Shown here: positions 1-7,313 of the stretch, one piece after another
Layout: each line of letters starts with the position of its first letter
How positions within the stretch are numbered: position 1 is the stretch's first letter
Assembly (NCBI GenBank): GCA_015075635.1
Contig: JABTUA010000003.1
Span: 1,488,001-1,552,000 of the forward strand
DNA from: Polyangiaceae bacterium
Lineage (GTDB): Bacteria > Myxococcota_A > Polyangia > Polyangiales > Polyangiaceae
Reading direction: 5' to 3'
Length of the DNA stretch: 64,000 bases
Made by a program: the position numbers and the translations under genes
Notes under the pieces: model-generated
What the model was told of the DNA's origin: nothing
Databases searched by the model: none
The model's input: only the letters and a program-made list of their open reading frames with translations

Positions 1-380
1 GGGCGCACGAACAACCCAGTGAAGAGCGACACGCGGGAGCTCTGGCCCTCGCGCCAAACCAGGCCTCGCCCGAGGCGCTTCGCCAGCGCCCCCTGTGGCG
101 GCAGGAGCCCCTCGACCGTGAGCCTGGGCACGCTGCCCCGCAGCAATCGAACCAAGCGCTCGGGCGGCTCGCGGAGCGTGACCCTGCCGAGGGTCTTGGC
201 GAGCTCCAGGCGCTGGCCGAGCTCGAGCTGGAAGCCCGCGCGGTTGCCTTCCAGGAACGGAGTGCAGGCCTGCGCCGCGCGCAGCGGGATGGAGCCGTCG
301 AGCGTGGGGCTCGCCCGGGTGAGCGTGAACAACCCGCCCAGCGTGTCGAGCACCTCGAAGCAGGGGCTAGCTGCAGCCAC
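1..380 (-). CDS. Unrecognised fourth gene of the MNIO cassette (3' part beyond the window)
   Basis: The minus strand is open from a GTG at 380-378 to the window edge, giving at least 126 residues that begin MAAASPCFEVLDTLGGLFT. The GTG lies inside the last codons of the TIGR04222 gene in another frame, a 14-base overlap, so translation is probably coupled. There is no Shine-Dalgarno sequence because the upstream bases encode the Gly-Cys tail. Composition is that of a normal soluble protein (mixed Leu/Arg/Glu, no membrane segment), with Cys at about residues 7 and 41. I do not recognise the family. Its position as the last member of a tightly overlapping cassette suggests it serves the same process as the MNIO enzyme and the Cys-tailed membrane protein. 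The next in-frame GTG is at codon 10 of this reading. Confidence 0.6.
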   Translation of the reverse strand, partial: MAAASPCFEVLDTLGGLFTLTRASPTLDGSIPLRAAQACTPFLEGNRAGFQLELGQRLELAKTLGRVTLREPPERLVRLLRGSVPRLTVEGLLPPQGALAKRLGRGLVWREGQSSRVSLFTGLFVR

Positions 381-1515
381 CGCCGCCGCCGCAGCCACCG
401 CCGCCGCCGCAACCGCCGCCGCCGCCGCAGCTGGACGACGAGCAGCTGGACGACGAGCAGCTCGACGAGCTGCCCGACGAAGAGAACGACGAGGCCACCC
501 ACTTGCCTGCGCCGGTCGTCCCAGTCGCGATGTCGCCCGGCGAGAGCAGGCGCTCGCCCAGGATGGCGGGCTGGAGCGCGGCGAAGACCGGCACCGCAGC
601 CAGCGCGGCCGCGCCGCCGACCGCAACCGCGAGGCCGACGTCGGCTGCCCCGTAGCGCCGGCCGCCGCTCACGTCCGCGCGCAGCGAGAGCGTCGCGTCA
701 TCGAGCCAGGACAGGTAAGGCGCCGCCAGCGTGCTCTTCTTGCGGCCGATCAGCGACAGGACGAAGCCGACCGCGAAGACCACCACCATGGCGACGAACA
801 GGTTGCCGAAGGGGCGATCGATCTCCATCAGCCAGCCGATGCGCAGAGCCGCCACCAGCACCAGGAAAGCGACCGGCACCAGCATCAGCAGCACGTACGC
901 GCCGATGCGACCTGCCGTGCGGATCAGGCCCGCGCGAGCCAGCACGTCCTGGAGCGCGCGTTCCTGCGAGGCGGCGACGGCCTCGGAGGTCTGACTCAGC
1001 GTGGAGGACGTGAGCTGGCTGCCGGGCGCGCCGAGCGCCCGCAAGAAGGCCTGCCCGAGCGGCGTGCTGGGCGCCGCAGCGGCGTTGACGACGTACACGG
1101 TCTGCGGCGTCCCGGTCGCGTCGGGGATCGGAGTACCGGTCGCGAGCCAGCCTTCACCCAGAGCCTGCGTCACCAAGAGGTTCGCAACACCCGGCACGCC
1201 GCGCCGGAGGTAAGCCACCGCGGCCAGCTCGTCGCCTTGCGGTACGAAGCCCTTGGCCAGGCCCCGCACCGCCGCCATCGGCTCGGCCGGCAGCGGCGCC
1301 TGCATGCGATACGGTGAGCCGGCGGCCTGCGCCCACATCACGGGCGACGTCCGCGGCGTGGCCAGCGGCGGCGCCGCGTCGAGCAACACGCGGGCGGCGA
1401 TGGCGCGCACGATCAGCGCGCCCGCGAAGGTCAGGAAGGCCAGGACCAGGTAGAAGTCCAGGAACGGTCCGCCCGGTGGCAAGTTGAACGGGAAGAAGTC
1501 GAGGAGATCTTGCAT
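367..1515 (-). CDS. TIGR04222-type membrane protein with Ser/Gly-Cys repeat tail (putative MNIO substrate)
   Basis: 382 residues. Hydrophobic segments lie at about 19-39, 205-228, 238-256 and 295-315, with a soluble loop of some 150 residues after the first. The C-terminus changes to pure low complexity: three Ser4-Cys units, then three Gly5-Cys units, then a final Ser. An integral membrane N-terminus with a repetitive Cys/Gly-rich tail is the hallmark of the TIGR04222 family, whose genes are known to occur beside DUF692 (MNIO) genes. The ATG at 1515 lies 3 bases after the nucleotidyltransferase stop. From the family of the neighbouring enzyme I infer that the regularly spaced cysteines are modified after translation and then displayed at the membrane. 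The chemistry and the purpose are unknown. Family call fairly sure; function inferred. Confidence 0.8.
   Translation of the reverse strand: MQDLLDFFPFNLPPGGPFLDFYLVLAFLTFAGALIVRAIAARVLLDAAPPLATPRTSPVMWAQAAGSPYRMQAPLPAEPMAAVRGLAKGFVPQGDELAAVAYLRRGVPGVANLLVTQALGEGWLATGTPIPDATGTPQTVYVVNAAAAPSTPLGQAFLRALGAPGSQLTSSTLSQTSEAVAASQERALQDVLARAGLIRTAGRIGAYVLLMLVPVAFLVLVAALRIGWLMEIDRPFGNLFVAMVVVFAVGFVLSLIGRKKSTLAAPYLSWLDDATLSLRADVSGGRRYGAADVGLAVAVGGAAALAAVPVFAALQPAILGERLLSPGDIATGTTGAGKWVASSFSSSGSSSSCSSSSCSSSSCGGGGGCGGGGGCGGGGGCS
370..471 (-). repeat. Ser4-Cys / Gly5-Cys coding repeat
   Basis: These bases encode the last 34 residues of the TIGR04222 protein. Six cysteines recur with a period of 5 then 6 residues, first in Ser4-Cys units, then in Gly5-Cys units. 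On the plus strand the Gly part appears as CCGCCGCCG runs broken by CAGCCAC. It is in-frame protein low complexity, not an intergenic repeat. Confidence 0.85.
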
Positions 1516-1518
1516 CGC

Positions 1519-2244
1519 CTAGCTCTCCATCCGATCGACCTCTTGGATCGCTCGGTCCAAGAGCTGTTGCAGGGCGTCGTGCGCCGCTTCGGGGTCCTTG
1601 CGCACGTTCGAGAGCGCCGAGGTGTCCACGCCGTAGACCTCGGCGGCCTTCTCGAGCAGCACCGGCAACGTGTCGCTCGCTGCCGGAGTCCGGCGCAGCC
1701 CGAGCAGGGCGTGGAGCGGACCACGGAGCTGTTTGACCTTGCGCTCGACGGCGCCCGCCAGCTGTGCGGGAGCGCCCAGGCCGTCCACCACGGCGCGGCG
1801 CAGTCGGATCTGCTCTTCTCGCATCTCCTGCTCGATGCGCAGGCGGCGGAACTGGTCCGAGATGGAGAGCCCTGCGAAGGGATCCTTGCCGGCGAGCACG
1901 ACGTGGCAGCTCTGGATGTCGTCGTAGAACAGCGGGAAGACGTCCGCTGCCCGCGGGATCTCTTCTGCCCCCAAGATCACCGCTTCGAAGCGGAACGCCG
2001 TGCGCGCGACGGTCAGCGTGTTGGCGATGGAGAGCAGCGCCTCGCGCTTCGGGTCCTTCAGCACCAGCACGAGATCGACGTCGCTCGTGCCTTCGCGCCA
2101 GCCGCCGCGCACCGCGCTGCCGAACACGAGGAGCGCCGCCAGGTTGTCGCCGAGCTGGGCGCCGAGCGTGGTCGCCAGCTCGCTCAGGCGCGCCCGCACC
2201 GGCTCCGGGAGCGCTTCGAGGTTCTTCGCAGGGGTCTCACTCAT
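1519..2244 (-). CDS. Small nucleotidyltransferase-fold protein of the MNIO cassette
   Basis: 241 residues. An N-terminal minimal nucleotidyltransferase motif is present: G42-S43 in FGSAVRGGW followed by D55 and D57 in SDVDLVLVL, the GS-x-DxD signature of the NTP_transf_2 / MNT group. Residues 60-140 continue as a small alpha/beta domain. The C-terminal half (about 140-241) is helical, rich in Arg/Glu/Leu, and resembles a substrate or partner-binding helical bundle. The ATG at 2244 overlaps the MNIO stop as ATGA and the stop sits 3 bases before the TIGR04222 start, so it is co-translated with both. Members of this fold transfer AMP or other NMP groups to proteins, RNA or small molecules. Whether this one adenylylates the Cys-tailed protein, the enzyme or something else cannot be told. 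No HEPN antitoxin partner is adjacent, which argues against a simple MNT/HEPN toxin pair. Confidence 0.75.
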   Translation of the reverse strand: MSETPAKNLEALPEPVRARLSELATTLGAQLGDNLAALLVFGSAVRGGWREGTSDVDLVLVLKDPKREALLSIANTLTVARTAFRFEAVILGAEEIPRAADVFPLFYDDIQSCHVVLAGKDPFAGLSISDQFRRLRIEQEMREEQIRLRRAVVDGLGAPAQLAGAVERKVKQLRGPLHALLGLRRTPAASDTLPVLLEKAAEVYGVDTSALSNVRKDPEAAHDALQQLLDRAIQEVDRMES

Positions 2245-3605
2245 GGTTGGGCTCGGGTCCTTTCGAGGGTTCGCACGCGGGCGCGGGAGCCGGGGCCTTT
2301 GAAGGCCCAGACTCGGCTGCCGTCGCCCAGCGTCTCGCGTCCCACGAACGGGGCGCGGCGGGGCTCGAGCAGCGAGGTCCTGTCGTCGCGGGTGAAGCGC
2401 GAGCGGAAGAGCAGGCAGTCGCGCCGCGCGTCGTCCGCGAGCGCCGGCACCGCGAGCGCGCGCTCCGCGATCTGCCAGGCGTCCGAGATCGCAGAGAGCC
2501 GCGGCAAACGAGGCGTACTCTCGACCACGGTGCGGGCGAGCGCCTCGAGCTCGGGCTTGCGCCGCGAGAGCGAGCTCAACAGGGGCAGCGCCTCGTCCAC
2601 GCGCTTGCGCTTCAGGATGGAGCGCGAGCGCGCGAGCGGCTCGGCGCCGAAAAGCGCCAACCCCTCGGCCGGCGGCTCGTCGAGGTCGGTCAGATATCGC
2701 GCGACGGCTGCTTCCATTTGCGCCAGCTGTGAGCGCGTCGCTTCGTCGACCGAGCCCGTGGGCTCCGGCTCGCCCGGCTCGCAGCGAGCATGCCCGACCG
2801 CGCGCTGCGCGCTCCGGCAGCGGGCGAGCTCGCGCTCGAGCTCGCCGAACTCCGGGAACAGCGCGTCGCGCTCGATCAGGATGGGCACCTGCCCGATCTC
2901 CGAGAGCACCTGGTCGAGCAGCTCGAAGACCGGCTCCGGAACCGCGTGCGCGTGGTCGTCGAAGTAGAAGCCGTGCTCGAGGACGCCTCCGGCGAGGTGG
3001 AGCATCCCGACCCGGTCCAGCGGGTAACGGCGGGCGAATGCCCAGGGATCCTCGCCGGAGTTGACGGCGTTGGCGTAGACGTTCCCGACGTCGAAGAGCA
3101 GAGGGCAGCCCGTGCGCCGGGCGATCTCCGTGTAGAAATCGCCTTCGTGCATCTCCTGATCGGGCCACTCGAACGACCACGCCACGTTCTCGAGCAGCAA
3201 GGGCAAGTCGGGGAGCAGCCTCCTGGCACGAGCCACGTTCCCGACCACGACGTCTAGCGCGGCCCGCGTGTGGGGCAGGGCGGTCAGGTGCCCGATCTCG
3301 CGGTCGGCGCTGCGCACGAAGGCGACGTGCTCGCTGACGAGCGGCGCGCCGAGCTCGCGCGCGAGGGCACCCAAGGCCCGGGCGCGCTCCGGGTCGATGC
3401 CCTCCGCGGAGCCGAGCGAGAGCTTCACGCCGTGCGGCACCACGGGCCAGAGCGCGGTCAGCGCCAGGGCCTCGCGCCGGGCGGCGGGCTGCACGAAGCA
3501 GGTTTCGGCGACCACCTCGACGAAGTCCACGACTCCGGGCGCGCGCAGCAAGTCCGCTGCGAGCTCGGGACGAAAGCCGAGCCCGACGCCACCTGACCCC
3601 AACAT
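2241..3605 (-). CDS. DUF692 / MNIO multinuclear iron oxygenase with C-terminal extension
   Basis: 454 residues. Residues 1-260 form the DUF692 TIM barrel. Expected metal-binding residues can be seen in order: H58 (VPHGV), H93 (SEHVAF), E139 (LLENV), D172 (FDVGN), H203 (LHLAGG), H218/H220 (DDHAHAV) and E245 (IERD). Known family members (MbnB, TglH, ChrH) use two or three irons to oxidise Cys or Asp residues of precursor peptides. Residues 260-454 are an added, mostly helical Arg-rich domain, which could replace the separate partner protein that usually presents the peptide. It is the first gene of the minus-strand cassette and overlaps the nucleotidyltransferase by 4 bases. A 19-bp inverted repeat lies just upstream of the ATG. 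Family assignment is firm. The substrate, inferred to be the TIGR04222 Cys tail, is not shown. Confidence 0.88.
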   Translation of the reverse strand: MLGSGGVGLGFRPELAADLLRAPGVVDFVEVVAETCFVQPAARREALALTALWPVVPHGVKLSLGSAEGIDPERARALGALARELGAPLVSEHVAFVRSADREIGHLTALPHTRAALDVVVGNVARARRLLPDLPLLLENVAWSFEWPDQEMHEGDFYTEIARRTGCPLLFDVGNVYANAVNSGEDPWAFARRYPLDRVGMLHLAGGVLEHGFYFDDHAHAVPEPVFELLDQVLSEIGQVPILIERDALFPEFGELERELARCRSAQRAVGHARCEPGEPEPTGSVDEATRSQLAQMEAAVARYLTDLDEPPAEGLALFGAEPLARSRSILKRKRVDEALPLLSSLSRRKPELEALARTVVESTPRLPRLSAISDAWQIAERALAVPALADDARRDCLLFRSRFTRDDRTSLLEPRRAPFVGRETLGDGSRVWAFKGPGSRARVRTLERTRAQP

Positions 3606-3610
3606 CGGCC

Positions 3611-3629
3611 GCGAACGCTAGCCGTTCGC
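3611..3629. promoter_or_regulatory. 19-bp inverted repeat upstream of the MNIO cassette
   Basis: The arms GCGAACG (3611-3617) and CGTTCGC (3623-3629) are perfect complements around a 5-base centre. The repeat ends 6 bases before the MNIO start codon and lies about 120 bases upstream of the divergent sensor-kinase gene. It may be an operator or a 5'-leader hairpin. There is no T-run, so it is not an obvious terminator. Confidence 0.4.
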
Positions 3630-3746
3630 AGACGACGCTGCAACGAGCCTGTCCCGCGTGGGAACATTCCTCCTCCGTCGCGGGTTCTCGCGCTCGTGCG
3701 GCGGCTCTTGCTCGAGGCCCCGCTGCCCCATGCTCCCTTCACGGCG

Positions 3747-5204
3747 ATGCGACTGACGCAGAAGATCACCCTCTCCATCACCGGCGCCATCGTGCTGCTG
3801 ATGGCGGCGCACGCCTGGCTTCGCATCGAGCGCGAGGCGAGCTTGTTCGAGCGGGACATCCGCCACGACACGCGCATCTTGGCGGCGTCGGTCGCCCGCG
3901 TCGCCGCCAAGACCTGGCGGGTGGACGGAGAGGCCGAAGCCGTGCAGCTCGTGCAGGACGCCAACGAACGGGAGGCGCACGTCGGGATCCGCTGGGTGTG
4001 GCTGGACGCCCCGGCGGTCAGCCGGGACCAGGCCGCGCTCGGTCGCGACGAGCAAGCGGCCCTCGACGCCGGGCGCACGGTGACGATTCGAGGGCGACCG
4101 CTCGGTCACGCGGTGGATGCCATCTACAGCTATTCTCGGATCCCGGGGCCGCGCCCAGCGGCCGTCGAGGTTCGTGAGTCGCTGGACGAGGAGGTCGCTT
4201 ACGTGCGGCAGACCGCCTGGCGTGCCTCGATCGAGGCCGCGAGCCTGGTCCTCCTTTGCGGCGCGCTGGTGTTGGGGTTCGGCGCGGTCTTCGTGGGGCG
4301 GCCGGCGCAGAAGCTCGCCGCGCAGGCGCGTCGCATCGCGGACGGCGAGCTCTCCGCTCGCTCCGAGCTCGATCAGCGCGACGAGATGGGGGAGCTCGGC
4401 CGAGAGCTCGACCGGATGGCGGAGCGCCTCGCCGCCGCGCGCGACTTCGCGGACGAGCAGGTCCGCGCGCGAATCGCGGCGGTGGAGCAGCTGCAGCACG
4501 CCGAGCGGTTGACCACGGTGGGCAAGCTGGCGGCCGGCGTCGCGCACGAGATAGGCACTCCGCTCAACGTGATCACCGGTCACGCCCAGCTCATCACCGG
4601 CGATTTTCCGCCCGAGAGCGCCGCGCACAAGAGCGCGGGCATCATCGCGGCGCAGGCCCAGCGGGTCGCCGCCATCGTCCGACAGCTCCTCGACTTCGCG
4701 CGCCGCAGGGCCCCCAGCCGGGCGCAGCACGACCTGGTCGCGCTGGTGCGGCAGACCGCAGGTGTGCTCACCGCGCTGGCCAAGAAGCAGAGCGTCGAGA
4801 TCGAGCTCGCGCTGCCCGACGCGCTGCCGGCCCAGGTGGACGCCGTGCAGATCCAGCAGGTCTTGACCAACCTCGCCGTGAACGCCATCCACGCCATGCC
4901 GAACGGCGGGAAGCTCACGATCGGCGCGGAGCGCTGCGAGGCGGAACCCCCGCCGGGCCAGGACGGGGCCCGGGGAGAGCTCGCGCGGATCTCGGTGCGC
5001 GACCAAGGGACCGGGATCCCTGCGGAGGCACTCGAGCACATCTTCGAGCCCTTCTTCACGACCAAGGACGTCGGCGCGGGCACCGGCCTCGGGCTCTCGG
5101 TGGCCCACGGCATCGTGAAGGAGCACCAGGGCTGGATCAGCGTGGAGACCCGGCCCGGTGAGGGCAGCTGTTTCCAGGTATACCTGCCGCTGGAGGCAGC
5201 ATGA
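3747..5204 (+). CDS. Membrane sensor histidine kinase (NtrB/AtoS-like)
   Basis: 485 residues from the ATG at 3747. An upstream in-frame GTG at 3696 would add 17 residues, but the ATG directly precedes the first membrane segment (about residues 6-23). A periplasmic sensor of roughly 130 residues follows, then a second membrane segment near 160-180, HAMP, a HisKA H-box with H267 in VAHEIGTPLN, an N-box NLAVNAIHAM, and a catalytic ATPase domain with DQGTGIP and GTGLGLSVAHG. It is the usual layout for kinases paired with sigma54 activators. Its stop overlaps the start of the response regulator (ATGA at 5201-5204), so the pair is co-translated. The signal is unknown; the surrounding ion-transport and stress genes suggest ionic or envelope stress (inference). 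Confidence 0.9.
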   Translation: MRLTQKITLSITGAIVLLMAAHAWLRIEREASLFERDIRHDTRILAASVARVAAKTWRVDGEAEAVQLVQDANEREAHVGIRWVWLDAPAVSRDQAALGRDEQAALDAGRTVTIRGRPLGHAVDAIYSYSRIPGPRPAAVEVRESLDEEVAYVRQTAWRASIEAASLVLLCGALVLGFGAVFVGRPAQKLAAQARRIADGELSARSELDQRDEMGELGRELDRMAERLAAARDFADEQVRARIAAVEQLQHAERLTTVGKLAAGVAHEIGTPLNVITGHAQLITGDFPPESAAHKSAGIIAAQAQRVAAIVRQLLDFARRRAPSRAQHDLVALVRQTAGVLTALAKKQSVEIELALPDALPAQVDAVQIQQVLTNLAVNAIHAMPNGGKLTIGAERCEAEPPPGQDGARGELARISVRDQGTGIPAEALEHIFEPFFTTKDVGAGTGLGLSVAHGIVKEHQGWISVETRPGEGSCFQVYLPLEAA

Positions 5205-6547
5205 CGACCGCGCGCATCCTGATCGCCGACGACGACGCCAGCATGTGCTCCATGTTGAGCGCTCACCTGACCAAGCGAGGATTCGAAGTGGAGACGTTCA
5301 CTTCCGCGCAGGCCGCCTTCGACGCTCATCGCAGCCGAGACTTCGACGTCGTCGTCACGGATCTGAACATGGCCGGCATGGACGGGCTCGAGCTCTGCGA
5401 GCGCGTGGTCCAGAACTCTCCGCAGACGCCGGTGGTGTTGATCACGGCCTTCGGGAGCCTGGAGACCGCCATCGGGGCCATCCGGGCGGGGGCCTACGAC
5501 TTCGTCCCGAAGCCCTTCGAGATCGAGACCTTCCTGCTGGCCATCGAGCGCGCCGCGCGCCACAGAGAGCTCCAAGCCGAGGTCACCCGGCTACGCAGCG
5601 TCGTCGCCGGGGCGTCGCGCTTCGACGACATGCTCGGCGAGAGCGCGGCCATGCGCCGCGTCTTCGAGCTGATCGAGCGCGTCGCGGACTCCGACACCTC
5701 GGTGCTGGTGACGGGTGAGAGCGGCACCGGCAAGGAGCTGGTCGCTCGGGCGCTGCACCGCCGGAGCGCGCGCCGGGACGGTCCCTTCGTCCCCGTCAAC
5801 TGCGCGGCCGTGCCCGAAGCGTTGCTCGAGAGCGAGCTCTTCGGTCACACCCGCGGCGCCTTCACGGACGCCCGCACGGCCCGATCCGGGTTGTTCGTCG
5901 AGGCGTCGGGGGGAACGCTGTTCCTGGACGAGCTCGGCGAGATGCCGCTGGGGCTCCAGCCAAAGCTCCTGAGGGCGCTCGAGGAGCGTGTCGTGCGGCC
6001 GATCGGCGCGAGCGCCGAGGTCCCCTTCGACGTTAGGCTCGTGGCAGCGACCAACACCGACCTGGAGTCCGCCGTCGAGGAAGGACGCTTTCGCGCGGAC
6101 CTCTTCTATCGGATCAACGTGCTCCAGATCGATCTCCCGCCGCTCCGCCGCCGCGACAACGACACGCTGCTCTTGGCGCAACGTTTCGTGGAGCAGTGCG
6201 CGGAGCGCAGCGGGAAGCGCGTCACGGGGCTCTCGGCGCCGGCCGCGCAGAAGCTCCTGGCGTACGCCTGGCCCGGGAACGTCCGGGAGCTGAAGAACGC
6301 CATCGAGCGCGCGGTGACGCTGGCTAGGTACGCCGAGGTCGTGGTCGAGGACCTGCCGGAGAAGATTCAGGACTACCGGCGTTCCCGTAGCGATGGCGAC
6401 GAGCCCCTGCTTCCCATGGCGGAGGTGGAGCGCCGCCATGTCGGGCGCGTGCTCGAGGCGACGGGGGGTAACAAGGCCGAGGCGGCGCGGATCCTGGGCT
6501 TCGACCGCACCACGCTCTACCGCAAGCTCCAGCGCTACGACCTGTAG
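5201..6547 (+). CDS. NtrC-family sigma54-dependent response regulator
   Basis: 448 residues: receiver (phospho-acceptor D54 in VVTDLNM, acidic pocket D10-D12), an AAA+ sigma54-interaction domain from about residue 140 (Walker A GESGTGKE at 172-179, Walker B LFLDELGEM), and a C-terminal Fis-type HTH (NKAEAARILGFDRTTLYRKL). The sigma54-contacting loop reads GAFTDA instead of the usual GAFTGA, a variant seen in some natural activators. The upstream kinase is its likely phosphate donor. Four sigma54-type promoter matches within the next 6 kb make this the obvious local activator. Probable targets are the receiver protein, the P-type ATPase, the Usp protein and the small membrane protein (inference from promoter sequence). 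Confidence 0.92.
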   Translation: MTTARILIADDDASMCSMLSAHLTKRGFEVETFTSAQAAFDAHRSRDFDVVVTDLNMAGMDGLELCERVVQNSPQTPVVLITAFGSLETAIGAIRAGAYDFVPKPFEIETFLLAIERAARHRELQAEVTRLRSVVAGASRFDDMLGESAAMRRVFELIERVADSDTSVLVTGESGTGKELVARALHRRSARRDGPFVPVNCAAVPEALLESELFGHTRGAFTDARTARSGLFVEASGGTLFLDELGEMPLGLQPKLLRALEERVVRPIGASAEVPFDVRLVAATNTDLESAVEEGRFRADLFYRINVLQIDLPPLRRRDNDTLLLAQRFVEQCAERSGKRVTGLSAPAAQKLLAYAWPGNVRELKNAIERAVTLARYAEVVVEDLPEKIQDYRRSRSDGDEPLLPMAEVERRHVGRVLEATGGNKAEAARILGFDRTTLYRKLQRYDL

Positions 6548-6621
6548 CGCGGCCCAACGCGGCGTTGCAGATCGCGACACGCGAGCGCATCGCTCCTGCG
6601 ATATCGGCGCCTTCGAGCACC

Positions 6622-6637
6622 CGGCACGCGGATTGCA
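6622..6637 (+). promoter_or_regulatory. sigma54 (-24/-12) promoter match before the receiver gene
   Basis: The sequence CGGCACGCGGATTGCA fits the sigma54 consensus TGGCACG-N4-TTGCA with one -24 mismatch. The invariant GG and GC are exactly 10 bases apart. The predicted transcript start is about 6648, only 3 bases before the ATG at 6651. That implies a leaderless message or a start further inside the gene. Confidence 0.6.
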
Positions 6638-6650
6638 GCACCGGCGCGCG

Positions 6651-7106
6651 ATGACCAAGAAACCCACCCCTGGCCGCGGCACACCCTTGTTCGAGCTGCA
6701 CGTGGCGGAGTCCCGGCCGCGCGTCCTCTTGGCCGAGGACGACGACGAGATGAGAGCGCTGCTCGTCGCCGGTCTCCGGAGCGACGGCTTCGATGTAATC
6801 GAAGCCAAGGACGGCGCCGAGCTCCTCGAGCGTCTCGGAGACCTGTTCAGCGAGGCCGGCGGGGACGAGGGCGTGGACCTCGTGATCTCGGACATCAAGA
6901 TGCCGTTCTTCGACGGGCTCAGCGTGCTGGCGGGGCTCCGTAGGAACAGCGTCAAGACTCCAGTGATCCTGATCACCGCGTTTGGTGACCAAGAAACGCA
7001 CGACAAGGCTCGCTCGCTCGGGGCCAGCGCCGTGTTCGACAAGCCCTTCGACCTGAACGACCTCCGGACCTCGGCCTTGCACTTCGCTCGGGTGCGCGCC
7101 GCGTGA
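6651..7106 (+). CDS. Single-domain response regulator (receiver only)
   Basis: 151 residues. A 20-residue tail (MTKKPTPGRG...) precedes a complete receiver domain: acidic pocket E29-D32 in LLAEDDDEM, phospho-acceptor D81 in LVISDIKMP, Thr in LITAFGD, and the switch Lys in VFDKPFD. There is no output domain, so it should act through protein contacts or as a phosphate sink or relay for the kinase/NtrC pair just upstream. The open frame extends upstream to 6393, but that part only shadows the end of the NtrC gene. The ATG at 6651 is preferred because the sigma54 match ends just before it. No good Shine-Dalgarno sequence is present. Confidence 0.85.
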   Translation: MTKKPTPGRGTPLFELHVAESRPRVLLAEDDDEMRALLVAGLRSDGFDVIEAKDGAELLERLGDLFSEAGGDEGVDLVISDIKMPFFDGLSVLAGLRRNSVKTPVILITAFGDQETHDKARSLGASAVFDKPFDLNDLRTSALHFARVRAA

Positions 7107-7313
7107 AGCGTTCGGTCATCCGCGCGTCGGCAGCAGCGGGCCGCGAACTAGGAGCTCCCACGCGAGCGGCGCGAGCAAGGCGACCGCGACCAACCTGGCC
7201 TCCGTGCGCAGGACCGAGCTGAGCCCGCAGGTCACGAGGGCTGCGACGAGGATCGAAAGAGCTGCTTCGTGCCGGCCCGAAGTGGTATGCGGTGAAACCC
7301 CAGGAGGAGCGGG

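Noticed and set aside
7116-7283. Hydrophobic minus-strand frame resembling a small membrane protein before nhaA
   Set aside because: There is no ATG and no convincing start or Shine-Dalgarno sequence. The frame runs on as a high-GC shadow antisense to nhaA and the P-ATPase.
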